NCBI GenBank assembly: GCA_041918615.1
Contig: JAYRVH010000030.1
Span: 1-64,000 of the forward strand
Length of the DNA: 64,000 bases
Source of the DNA: JAEUJM01 sp041918615
GTDB taxonomy: Bacteria > Actinomycetota > Acidimicrobiia > Acidimicrobiales > DATDAH01
Direction of reading: 5' to 3'
A model generated the notes under the pieces. The model searched no databases, had not been told where the DNA came from, and saw only the letters and a list, made by a program, of their open reading frames with translations. Of the stretch, positions 35,227 to 42,540 are shown piece by piece. Each line of letters begins with the position of its first letter. Position 1 is the stretch's first letter. The position numbers and the translations under genes were made by a program.

Positions 35227-35667
35227 ATGAGCGACCACGCCGAAGTCGAGCGGTTGCTCCACACCTACGCCGAGCGGATCGACCGGGGCGACTTCGCGGG
35301 CGTGGGCGACCTCTTCCGCCATGGCCGCATCAGCACCGAGGACGGCACCGTGCTGGCCACGGGCCCGGCCGAGGTCGAGGCCCTGTACGTGCGCACCACG
35401 CGTCGCTACGAGGACGACGGCACGCCGCACACGAAGCACGTCACGACCAACGTCATCATCGATCTGGATGGGTCCGCCCGACGAGCGACGGCCCGTTCGT
35501 ACTTCACCGTGCTCCAGGGGCTCCCCGACTTTCCCGTACAGACCATCATCAGTGGCCGGTACCACGATTCGTTCGAGCGGATCGGCGAGTCGTGGTGCTT
35601 CCGTGAGCGCATGATGCTGCCCGACCTGTTCGGCGACCTCAGCCACCACCTGCTCATCGAGCTCTGA
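35227..35667 (+). CDS. SnoaL-like / NTF2-fold protein
   Basis: Predicted 146 aa. The sequence AEVERLLHTYAERIDRGDFA followed by GVGDLFRHG, then a region of alternating beta strands (TNVIIDLDGSARRATARSYF) and FPVQTIISGRYHDSFERIGE, is the curved-sheet cone of the NTF2/SnoaL family. Members act as isomerases, dehydratases or binding proteins. It precedes an SDR oxidoreductase by 34 bases on the same strand, the common SnoaL-SDR pairing, so a joint role in degradation of an aromatic or steroid-like compound is possible. Confidence 0.8.
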   Translation: MSDHAEVERLLHTYAERIDRGDFAGVGDLFRHGRISTEDGTVLATGPAEVEALYVRTTRRYEDDGTPHTKHVTTNVIIDLDGSARRATARSYFTVLQGLPDFPVQTIISGRYHDSFERIGESWCFRERMMLPDLFGDLSHHLLIEL

Positions 35668-35701
35668 CCCGGCCGCCGCACCCCACCCGTAGGGTGGCGC
35701 C

Positions 35702-36475
35702 ATGTCGATCAACGATCTGTTCTCCGTCGAAGGAAAGACCGCGCTCGTCACCGGTGGCAGCCGGGGCATCGGGCTCATGATCGCCCGGGGGTATGTCGAG
35801 TCGGGCGCCAAGGTCTACATCTCGTCGCGGAAGGCCGAGGTCTGCGAGCAGGTGGCCGAGGAGCTGTCGGCCATCGGGACCTGCATCGCCCTGCCCGCCG
35901 ACCTGGCCACCGAGGACGAGTGCCGTCGCCTCGCCGACGAGCTCGCGGGTCGGGAGCCTGCCCTCGACATCCTCGTGAACAACGCGGGCGCCAACTGGGG
36001 AGCGCCTCTCGAGGACTTCGACGAGGCGGCCTGGGCGCGTGTGCTCGACCTCAACGTCAAAGCCGTGTTCCACCTCACCAAGTTCTGCGTGCCCCGCCTG
36101 CGTGATGCTGCGGACCCGGGCAGCCCCTCGCGCGTCATCAACATCGGCTCGGTCGACGGCCTCCACGTGCCCACCTTCGACACCTTCTCCTACTCCACCT
36201 CGAAAGCAGCAGTGCACCACCTCACCAGGGTGCTGGCCGCCAAGCTCGCCCCCGAGATCACCGTGAACGCGGTGGCACCCGGGCCCTTCGAGTCGAAGAT
36301 GATGGCAGCGACCCTCGACGCGTTCCGCGACGTGATCATCGACCAGTCGCCCCTGGGGCGGATCGGCGAGCCGGACGACATGGCAGGGGTCGCGCTCTAC
36401 CTCGCCTCGCGAGCCGGGGCGTACGTCACGGGCGCCGTCATCCCCGTCGACGGGGGCCTGGTCACCACCATCTGA
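35702..36475 (+). CDS. Short-chain dehydrogenase/reductase (classical SDR)
   Basis: Predicted 257 aa. Rossmann TGGSRGIG (residues about 16-23) binds the cofactor, NNAG stabilises the sheet and the active site is Ser-Tyr-Lys in INIGSVDG and FSYSTSKAAVHHLTRVLA. AVAPGPFESKM is the substrate-loop start. The family reduces or oxidises keto/hydroxy groups, often on fatty or steroid rings; Arg after the glycine motif and downstream of strand 2 (SSRKAEVCEQ) favours NADP(H). Likely co-transcribed with the SnoaL-like gene. Confidence 0.93.
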   Translation: MSINDLFSVEGKTALVTGGSRGIGLMIARGYVESGAKVYISSRKAEVCEQVAEELSAIGTCIALPADLATEDECRRLADELAGREPALDILVNNAGANWGAPLEDFDEAAWARVLDLNVKAVFHLTKFCVPRLRDAADPGSPSRVINIGSVDGLHVPTFDTFSYSTSKAAVHHLTRVLAAKLAPEITVNAVAPGPFESKMMAATLDAFRDVIIDQSPLGRIGEPDDMAGVALYLASRAGAYVTGAVIPVDGGLVTTI

Positions 36476-36493
36476 ACCGACCCACGGGGATGA

Positions 36494-36847
36494 CTACCGC
36501 CCCAGTTCGTCCCGCGTGTATTGCGCGACGGCCTCGATCTGAGCGGGCGTGAGTTGGCCCTCCCACGCCGGCATGAGGGCCCGACCGGCCGTGATCACCG
36601 CTATCTCATCGTTGATGTCGGGGAGGCTCGCCACCACGGCGCCGCTCCCGAGGGGCAGCCCCAGGCCCCCCTGGCCCTCCACCCCGTGGCAGCCGGCGCA
36701 GTTCGCGGCGTAGACGGTGGCACCGTCGGCGTCGGCGGCGACGGTCACCACATCGGGCTTGTTCGTGAAGAGCAGAACCACGAACACCACGATGCAGGCC
36801 ACGGCGGTGATCTCGGCGATCGTGACGATCCGGTCGAGCGCCTTCAA
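36494..36847 (-). CDS. Membrane-anchored c-type cytochrome
   Basis: Predicted 117 aa. The TTG at 36847 overlaps the upstream TGA (TTGA), giving a protein that begins with an N-terminal anchor helix (about 10-28), then the heme-binding CAGCH (Cys50, Cys53, His54) and an axial Met in RALMPAWEG (Met92). The small size fits a cytochrome c class I domain tethered to the membrane. Translational coupling with the DUF6529 gene suggests the two work in one electron-transfer unit. Confidence 0.85.
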   Translation of the reverse strand: MKALDRIVTIAEITAVACIVVFVVLLFTNKPDVVTVAADADGATVYAANCAGCHGVEGQGGLGLPLGSGAVVASLPDINDEIAVITAGRALMPAWEGQLTPAQIEAVAQYTRDELGR

Positions 36848-37404
36848 AGCCCTGGCAGCCTTCCGGTGAAGAAGTAGAGGGCGCTCGTCGACCACACCAG
36901 GACGAGAGCGGCGAAGAGCGTGCCGCCCGCCACCGGCAACGTCCACCCGGGGAGGCCCTTGGCCCGGATGATCAACATCTTGGCCGCGAAGACCCCGTAG
37001 AAGAAGCACCCGGCCACCGAGTGGACGAACCGGCGGGTCTGGTCGGCGTCGGACTCGAAACCGAGTGACCAGAGGCAGTGGTAGGCCACCGGGAGGCTGA
37101 ACAGGAACGCGAAGATGCCCGACAGGCGATGCAGGTCGTCGAACCACCAGGGCAGATCGCGCGGTGGGAGCCTCGTCTTCCCGTACATCCGTGCGGCCGT
37201 GTACACCTGCACGATGGCCAGCAACACCGCCGCGGTGGTGAACCACGCCTTCAGGCTGAGGGTGCTCGAGAAGAAGAACTGGAGGGTGCCCTGACCGGTG
37301 GGATCGTGGACGCTGCCGTACACGCCCAGGAGGACCGCGACCGCCCCGCCGACCGCGGCCGGAACGACGAGCTTGATCGGCATCGCGCCGGTCGCGTCAG
37401 CCAT
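36844..37404 (-). CDS. DUF6529-family membrane protein
   Basis: Predicted 186 aa with about five transmembrane helices. YGKTRLPPRDLPWWFDDLHR followed by LSGIFAFLFSLPVAYHCLWSLG and RRFVHSVAGCFFYGVFAAKM are the conserved blocks of DUF6529. Several histidines inside or near helices (HRLSG, YHCLW, VHSVAG) look like potential heme ligands, similar to cytochrome b561-type proteins. The stop overlaps the cytochrome c gene start by 4 nt, so the two are probably partners in a small respiratory or stress-related electron carrier. Confidence 0.8.
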   Translation of the reverse strand: MADATGAMPIKLVVPAAVGGAVAVLLGVYGSVHDPTGQGTLQFFFSSTLSLKAWFTTAAVLLAIVQVYTAARMYGKTRLPPRDLPWWFDDLHRLSGIFAFLFSLPVAYHCLWSLGFESDADQTRRFVHSVAGCFFYGVFAAKMLIIRAKGLPGWTLPVAGGTLFAALVLVWSTSALYFFTGRLPGL

Positions 37405-37529
37405 TTCCCCCGCTTCCCCTTGTTGCCCCGATCACCGTAGCTCAACCGCTTCGGTTCGTGGGGAATCGCATGGGTTCGGCGTGGCGACCACGCGGAGCCA
37501 GGCGGACCGACCGCATCGTCCGGGCCGGT

Positions 37530-38684
37530 TCAGGGCTGGAGTCGGTGTCGCTCGAAGAACTGCCAGGCCAGTTCGGTGGCACTGATGTCGTCGGTGGTGT
37601 GACCCATCGCGGCGCCGACATTCGTCCCGGAAGGGTCGATGGGCGTGACCGGGTCATCGCCGCCGGTGAGTACCGGGCTCCCGGGCCAGGTGTGGCCCCC
37701 GCCCTCGACCAGGTAGAGCGCGACCTCGGCGCCACTATCGCAACCGGGCCAGGTGCGCAGGACCACCTCAGGGGAGACCCGCTCCTCGGTCGGTGCCGGC
37801 GCGCACCCGGCGAGGGCCGCCCAGCCGGCCATCGACTCCTCCACCGGCTTGAAGTTGATCGAACCGACCTCGTCGCTCTGCTGCTCGGGGGTCACCACGC
37901 CCGGGTCGAGGGCGCTGCTGCCGAGAAGGGCCCGCACGGGCATCCCCAGCCCGCCGGCGTAGGGGAGGACGTCGTCCGCGGTGCCGTACACCACCTGGAT
38001 CGACACGGGACGACCACCCGCGCAGTCGTCGAGGAAGGCGAGGCCGGAGACGGGGGCGACCGCCGCGAACTTGTCGGACAGGCGGCACCCCAGCGCCGAG
38101 GACATGAGGCCACCGTTGGAGATGCCCGTGGCGTAGACCCGCGACGTGTCGATGCACAGGGAGGCCGCCGTCTCATCGACCAGTTCGCCGAGGAACGCCA
38201 CATCGTCGGTGGCCGTGCCGCTCGAGACGAAGTTCCAGAAGGGGATGGCACCCAGCCCCTGGGGAGTGACCACGACGAACCCCTCGGTGTCCGCCAGGGT
38301 CTCCATCCCGGTGAGGCCCGCCTCCATCGCCGAGCTCATCGTCAGCCCGTGCAGGTCGACGACCACCGGGGCCGGCGTCGCGGCTTCGTACCCGGAAGGG
38401 ACGTACCGGCGGAACTCGCGCGGCACGCCTCCCGAAGTCATGGTCTCGGCCGAGAGGCCCGTTTCGGCCCGGGCGGTGGTGTCACAACCCGTCGAGGGCA
38501 CGGCGGGTCCCGCGGCTCCGGCGGCCTGTGCGGCGGGGACGGAGGCGGCTGTCGGAGGTGGGGGCGCAGCGCCGGCTCGCTCGGTCTCCCCCGTGCAACC
38601 GGTGGCCGAAACGGCCGCCACCAGGAGGAGTGCGACGGGCCCGGCGCACCGGCGCAGTGACGAGGCGACAGGTCGATCCACCAT
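37530..38684 (-). CDS. Lipoprotein alpha/beta hydrolase, PHB depolymerase-family esterase
   Basis: Predicted 384 aa from ATG 38684; a start 45 bases earlier is possible but puts extra polar residues before the signal peptide. The signal peptide ends in a lipobox (SATGC) near residue 28, so the protein is membrane-tethered outside. A Pro/Ala linker precedes the hydrolase: PAPVVVDLHGLTM, the nucleophile elbow VYATGISNGGLMSSALGCRL, and a late His in EGGGHTWPGSP, the typical LpqC/feruloyl esterase-PHB depolymerase family arrangement. Substrate unknown. Confidence 0.85.
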   Translation of the reverse strand: MVDRPVASSLRRCAGPVALLLVAAVSATGCTGETERAGAAPPPPTAASVPAAQAAGAAGPAVPSTGCDTTARAETGLSAETMTSGGVPREFRRYVPSGYEAATPAPVVVDLHGLTMSSAMEAGLTGMETLADTEGFVVVTPQGLGAIPFWNFVSSGTATDDVAFLGELVDETAASLCIDTSRVYATGISNGGLMSSALGCRLSDKFAAVAPVSGLAFLDDCAGGRPVSIQVVYGTADDVLPYAGGLGMPVRALLGSSALDPGVVTPEQQSDEVGSINFKPVEESMAGWAALAGCAPAPTEERVSPEVVLRTWPGCDSGAEVALYLVEGGGHTWPGSPVLTGGDDPVTPIDPSGTNVGAAMGHTTDDISATELAWQFFERHRLQP

Positions 38685-38725
38685 CGGACTGTACGGCAGT
38701 GAGCGCGACCGCGATCCGTCGCTCG

Positions 38726-40117
38726 TCACCGCGGCAGTGGCGACTGGAGGCGGAGCACCGCGTCGACACCTCCGCCGGAGGCCTCACGGAGCTCGAGGTC
38801 GCCACCGTCGATGCGGGCGAGCCGGCGCGCGATGGGGAGGCCGAGCCCACTACCGCCCAGACGTGGCCCGCCCGATGCCACGCTCCAGAACCGGTCGAAC
38901 GCCCGGGCCCGTTCGTCCTCGGTCATGCCCGGACCCTGATCGACGACGTGAGCTTCCGCCGACTGGCCGGTCCGACCACACGACAGCGAGATCGTCCCCC
39001 CTCCGGGCGAGACATCGAGGGCGTTCGCGAGGAGGTTGTCGATGACGCCGGCGACGTGGTCGGGCGTCGCGAGCGCCATCACCGGTGCGCCGCCGGCCTC
39101 GTGCACCAGCGCGACCCCCTGTTCGGCGGCGACAGGCGCCCAGACGTCGACTCGTTCGTCGAGCAGGGTCGCGAGGTCGATCGACTCAGCGGTGGCCGAA
39201 CCCGATGTTCGCTCGGCCCGCGCCAGGGCGAGCAGCCCGTCGACGAGCCGGGAGAGTCGTCCCACCTCGCGGAGCGAGGCGTCCACGTCGTCGCGCTCGG
39301 TGGGCTCGACCTCTGCCCGGATGTTCTCGAGCTGCAGCCGCAGCGCCGTCAGAGGCGTGCGCAGCTGATGTGATGCGTCGGCCACGAACGCCTCCTGCGC
39401 ATTGACGAGCTGCTCGAGCCGAGAGGCGGTGTCGTTGAACGCCAGCGAGAGCGACCGCACCTCCGGCGGACCGTCATCGGTCTGCGTCCGGGCGTCGAGG
39501 TCGCCTTTCCCGAGGCGGGTTGCCGTCTCCTGGAGTCGGCGCAGAGGCCGGACGACCGATCGGGCCAGGGCGATTCCGACGACGGTGGCGGCGATGAGGG
39601 TGACCACGGCGACCGCAGCCAATCGCATCCAGTTGCGCGCCACCTGCTCGTCGACGGCCGACGTGGGGTAGGTGATGCGCACCGCGCCGTGCACCTCACC
39701 GCCCGATGCAACGGGCACAGCGACATACAGGAGGTTCTCGTCGAGGGTGTCGGAGCGCCGGGTGCCCGTGGCGACCCTGCCCTCGAGCGCCAACGCCACT
39801 TCAGGCCGGTTGGTGAACGACTGGCCCAGCGCACTCGACGGATCGGAGTCGGCGACCGCCACGCCGTCGGCATCGACGATGACCAACCGGGCACCCGAGC
39901 GCTCCCCGTATGCTTCGGCCACCGGTTGCAGGTCACGTTCGGATCGGCCCTCGAGCGTGTCCTCGGACAACGAGGCCAGGGCCACCGCGTCACGCTCGAC
40001 ATCGAAGGTCAGCTCGTCGAGCTGACGCCTTGCGTACGAGAGGCCCAAGGGCACCTCGAGCACCACGAGCACGAAGACCGTGAGCGTCAGGTAGCCGACG
40101 AGCAGGCGTCGGGTCAC
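38726..40117 (-). CDS. Sensor histidine kinase
   Basis: Predicted 463 aa, GTG start overlapping the response-regulator stop (GTGA). Two transmembrane helices (about 8-27 and 160-182) flank a periplasmic sensor domain, followed by a HAMP region, the phosphoacceptor ADASHQLRTPLTALRLQLEN, and an ATPase with NLLANALDVSPGG, VDQGPGM and GGSGLGLPIARR. The sensor domain has no Cys and is rich in acidic residues. Transcribed after the response regulator. The pair is divergent from two low-complexity export-type genes, which are candidate targets. Confidence 0.93.
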   Translation of the reverse strand: MTRRLLVGYLTLTVFVLVVLEVPLGLSYARRQLDELTFDVERDAVALASLSEDTLEGRSERDLQPVAEAYGERSGARLVIVDADGVAVADSDPSSALGQSFTNRPEVALALEGRVATGTRRSDTLDENLLYVAVPVASGGEVHGAVRITYPTSAVDEQVARNWMRLAAVAVVTLIAATVVGIALARSVVRPLRRLQETATRLGKGDLDARTQTDDGPPEVRSLSLAFNDTASRLEQLVNAQEAFVADASHQLRTPLTALRLQLENIRAEVEPTERDDVDASLREVGRLSRLVDGLLALARAERTSGSATAESIDLATLLDERVDVWAPVAAEQGVALVHEAGGAPVMALATPDHVAGVIDNLLANALDVSPGGGTISLSCGRTGQSAEAHVVDQGPGMTEDERARAFDRFWSVASGGPRLGGSGLGLPIARRLARIDGGDLELREASGGGVDAVLRLQSPLPR

Positions 40118-40791
40118 GACCCGTTCCCGAGGCGGAAGCCGACCCCCCGGACCGTCTCGATCAGCGTGGGGTCGCCCAGCTTCTTCCGGAGTGAGGCCAC
40201 GTGCACGTCGAGCGTCTTGGTGGGGCCGTACCAGTGGGCATCCCAGACCTCCTCGAGGATCTCGTCGCGAGTACGGGTGGCGCCCGGGTCTCGTGCCAGC
40301 ACTGCGAGGAGGTCGAACTCCTTGCGGGTCAGCAGCACCTCGTCGCCGTCGACGGTGACCCTGCGGGTACGGGTGTCCACTTCGATCGGCCCCGAGTGCA
40401 GCACGGGGTCGGGCTCGTCCTCGGCACTGGACGCAAGGCGACTGGCGGCCCGACGGGTGACGGCCCGGATCCTGGCGACCAGCTCGCGGAAGCCGAACGG
40501 CTTCACGAGGTAGTCGTCGGCGCCCAACTCGAGGCCGACCACGCGGTCGACCTCGTCGCCCCTCGCGGTGATCACGATGATGGGCACATCGGACGTGCTC
40601 CTCAACCGGCGACACACTTCGTACCCGTCCATGTCGGGCAGCCCGAGATCGAGCAGGACCAGATCGGCAGCACCCGCCGCCAGGGCGTCGGCCCCGGTCG
40701 CCACCCGGGTGACCTCGAACCCCTCGCGGCCCAGGCCCTTGGCCAGCGGGCCGGCGATGGCGTCGTCATCTTCGACAAGCAGGAGCCGCAC
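40114..40791 (-). CDS. OmpR/PhoB-family response regulator
   Basis: Predicted 225 aa from the GTG at 40791, where the canonical VRLLLVEDDD begins; the frame is open further but without conservation. Receiver domain with phosphoacceptor Asp48 (LVLLDLGLPDMDGYEV), then the winged-helix DNA-binding domain ending TLIETVRGVGFRLGN. The stop overlaps the kinase start by 4 nt. The gene is divergent from the 40930 gene across 138 bases, a promoter arrangement that suggests the regulator controls the neighbouring genes. Confidence 0.93.
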   Translation of the reverse strand: MRLLLVEDDDAIAGPLAKGLGREGFEVTRVATGADALAAGAADLVLLDLGLPDMDGYEVCRRLRSTSDVPIIVITARGDEVDRVVGLELGADDYLVKPFGFRELVARIRAVTRRAASRLASSAEDEPDPVLHSGPIEVDTRTRRVTVDGDEVLLTRKEFDLLAVLARDPGATRTRDEILEEVWDAHWYGPTKTLDVHVASLRKKLGDPTLIETVRGVGFRLGNGS

Positions 40792-40929
40792 ATCACCACC
40801 GTGGCACGATTCGACGCCCAGCGGCGCGTGCGGGGCGGACTTTGCCAACCCTTAACCCTGACCTGCCCCGTCACTGTGACCCGGGTCCGTACGGTGCCAA
40901 GGGCAACATCGCCCATTGGAGGACGCAAA

Positions 40930-41379
40930 ATGCAACGACGAAAAGCACTCGCAGTAGCCGGAACCATCGCCGGCAGCCTTGCCGCGGCAGGCGCGGCCAT
41001 GGCCGTGAACTTCGGGTTGCTCGGGGCACAGGCCAGCACCCTCGGCACCCTGGACGTGAAGAGCGCGGCCCAACTCGCTCCCGCCACGACCACGACCACC
41101 GCCCCCCCGCCCGAGGTCACGATCGTCTACCAGGACGTGCCTGTCGGCGGCGGCTCGTCGAGCGGCGGCTCGTCGAGCGGCGGCAGCAGCGGTGGCGGTT
41201 CGTACAGCGGCGGCGGTTCCGGCACCTACGCCCCGACACCCGCACCGGCCCCGACACCCGCCGTTGCGGCCGGCCCTGCACCATCGATCAGCGACGACCG
41301 GGGCGAAGAGCCACGGGAGCCGGAGGAGCCCGAGGGGCCACGAGAGCCCACAGGACCAGAGGAGCCCCAGGATGACTGA
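40930..41379 (+). CDS. Exported Ser/Gly/Pro-rich low-complexity protein, first of pair
   Basis: Predicted 149 aa behind an AGGAGG-like site (ttggagga). Signal peptide MQRRKALAVAGTIAGSLAAA, then a Thr-rich hinge (TTTTTAPPP), a Gly/Ser run, a Pro/Ala run and a tail rich in Glu-Pro pairs (EEPREPEEPEGP). No folded domain can be recognised; composition suggests a flexible surface or cell-wall-spanning protein. It overlaps the next gene by 8 nt (ATGACTGA), so both are translated from one message, divergent from the two-component system. Confidence 0.65.
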   Translation: MQRRKALAVAGTIAGSLAAAGAAMAVNFGLLGAQASTLGTLDVKSAAQLAPATTTTTAPPPEVTIVYQDVPVGGGSSSGGSSSGGSSGGGSYSGGGSGTYAPTPAPAPTPAVAAGPAPSISDDRGEEPREPEEPEGPREPTGPEEPQDD

Positions 41380-41872
41380 CGACACTGACGACACCTCTGC
41401 GCACGGCGCCTTCCTGGGCGACCTGCCCACCCCCGGAGCGCGAGCGGAACGGCGGCGAGCAGCCAAGATGGCCAAGCGGAATCGCCCGCACGCGGCCGCG
41501 ACATCGAGGGTGCTCGCCGCCGGTGTGGCCACCACCGCAGCGTTCGGCATGGTGGCGGCCATGGGTCTCGCCAACCCGCCCGAGGCCACTGCCGGCGCGC
41601 CGGTGGTGGTCCGCCAGGTCACCACGACCACCGCACCCCCGCCGCCGCCCAAGCCGGCCCAGATCATCGTCGTCCGACCTCGCTACGTGCAGGTCCCCGG
41701 CACCTCGTCGGGTGGCGGCTCGTCGTCGGGCGGGGGAAGCTCGTCGGGAACCGGCCAGTCGTCAGGCGGGTCGTCCGCGCCTTCGCGGAGCTCGTACTCG
41801 GCCCCCGCACCCGCACCCGCACCGGCGCCCGCCCCAGCGCCAGCGCCCGTCACCAGTAGCGGCGGGAGCTGA
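41372..41872 (+). CDS. Membrane-anchored Ser/Gly/Pro-rich protein, second of pair
   Basis: Predicted 166 aa. An acidic N-terminus and basic stretch (RAERRRAAKMAKRNRPHAAA) precede one transmembrane/signal-anchor segment (about 45-65), then VVVRQVTTTTAPPPPPKP, the strand QIIVVRPRYVQVPG, a Gly/Ser array and a (PA)n tail. Same composition logic and shared TTTTAPPP hinge as the preceding protein, though not an obvious duplicate. The tail ends in Gly-Gly-Ser. No known family. Confidence 0.65.
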   Translation: MTDDTDDTSAHGAFLGDLPTPGARAERRRAAKMAKRNRPHAAATSRVLAAGVATTAAFGMVAAMGLANPPEATAGAPVVVRQVTTTTAPPPPPKPAQIIVVRPRYVQVPGTSSGGGSSSGGGSSSGTGQSSGGSSAPSRSSYSAPAPAPAPAPAPAPAPVTSSGGS

Positions 41873-41907
41873 CCCTCTGTGGCCCCTTGCCAGGCGGCCC
41901 CGCCCGT

Positions 41908-42384
41908 TCAGGAGAGCTGCTCGCTCACCTGGTCGAGGGCGTCGTCCTCGGACACGTCCAAGGCGAAGCTGAGCTCGGACACGAGCACGCCTCGGGCCTT
42001 GACGAGCATCGACTTCTCGCCGGCCGACAAGCCACGATCGGCGTCGCGCAGCGCGAGGTTCCGGACCACCTCGGCCACCTGGTAGACGTCACCCGACTTC
42101 AGCTTCTCCTGGTGGTTCTTGAAGCGCCGGCTCCAGTTGGACGGCTCCCGCACGTCTCGCTTGGCGAGGAGCTGGTAGAGGTCGTCGACGTCCTCGCGGG
42201 CGATGGGCCGGCGCATGCCGACCGCCTCGGCGTTGTTCGCGGGCACCGACAACATGAGGTCGCCGTGGGCCATGCGCAGCACGAGGTACTCCTTCTTCTC
42301 GCCGAACTCCTCCCGCTGCTCCTTGCGCTCGATCACTGCAGCGCCATGGTGGGGATACACGACGCGATCGCCGACTTCGAACAA
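41908..42384 (-). CDS. carD: CarD-family RNA polymerase-binding regulator
   Basis: Predicted 158 aa, near the standard length for CarD. N-terminal RNA polymerase-interaction domain: MFEVGDRVVYPHHGAAVIER and EYLVLRMAHGDLMLSVP; C-terminal helical DNA-binding domain with NWSRRFKNHQEKLKSGDVYQ and the conserved Trp of the promoter-wedging helix region. CarD stabilises open complexes at rRNA and other promoters in actinobacteria. It lies downstream of nrdJ on the same strand, with 156 bases between that show no other gene and probably hold the carD promoter. Confidence 0.95.
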   Translation of the reverse strand: MFEVGDRVVYPHHGAAVIERKEQREEFGEKKEYLVLRMAHGDLMLSVPANNAEAVGMRRPIAREDVDDLYQLLAKRDVREPSNWSRRFKNHQEKLKSGDVYQVAEVVRNLALRDADRGLSAGEKSMLVKARGVLVSELSFALDVSEDDALDQVSEQLS

Positions 42385-42540
42385 GGGTGCACTCCTGAGG
42401 TCCGCCGAGATCGCCCCGCGCAGGGGCCCGGCAACAGCAATTCGGGGACTCCCAGGATGCCACGAAACTCGCTCGACGCCACCCTGCCCGCATCACTTCC
42501 CGGCGCCGTCGCCCAACCCCGGCTGGGATCTACCTGCGGG

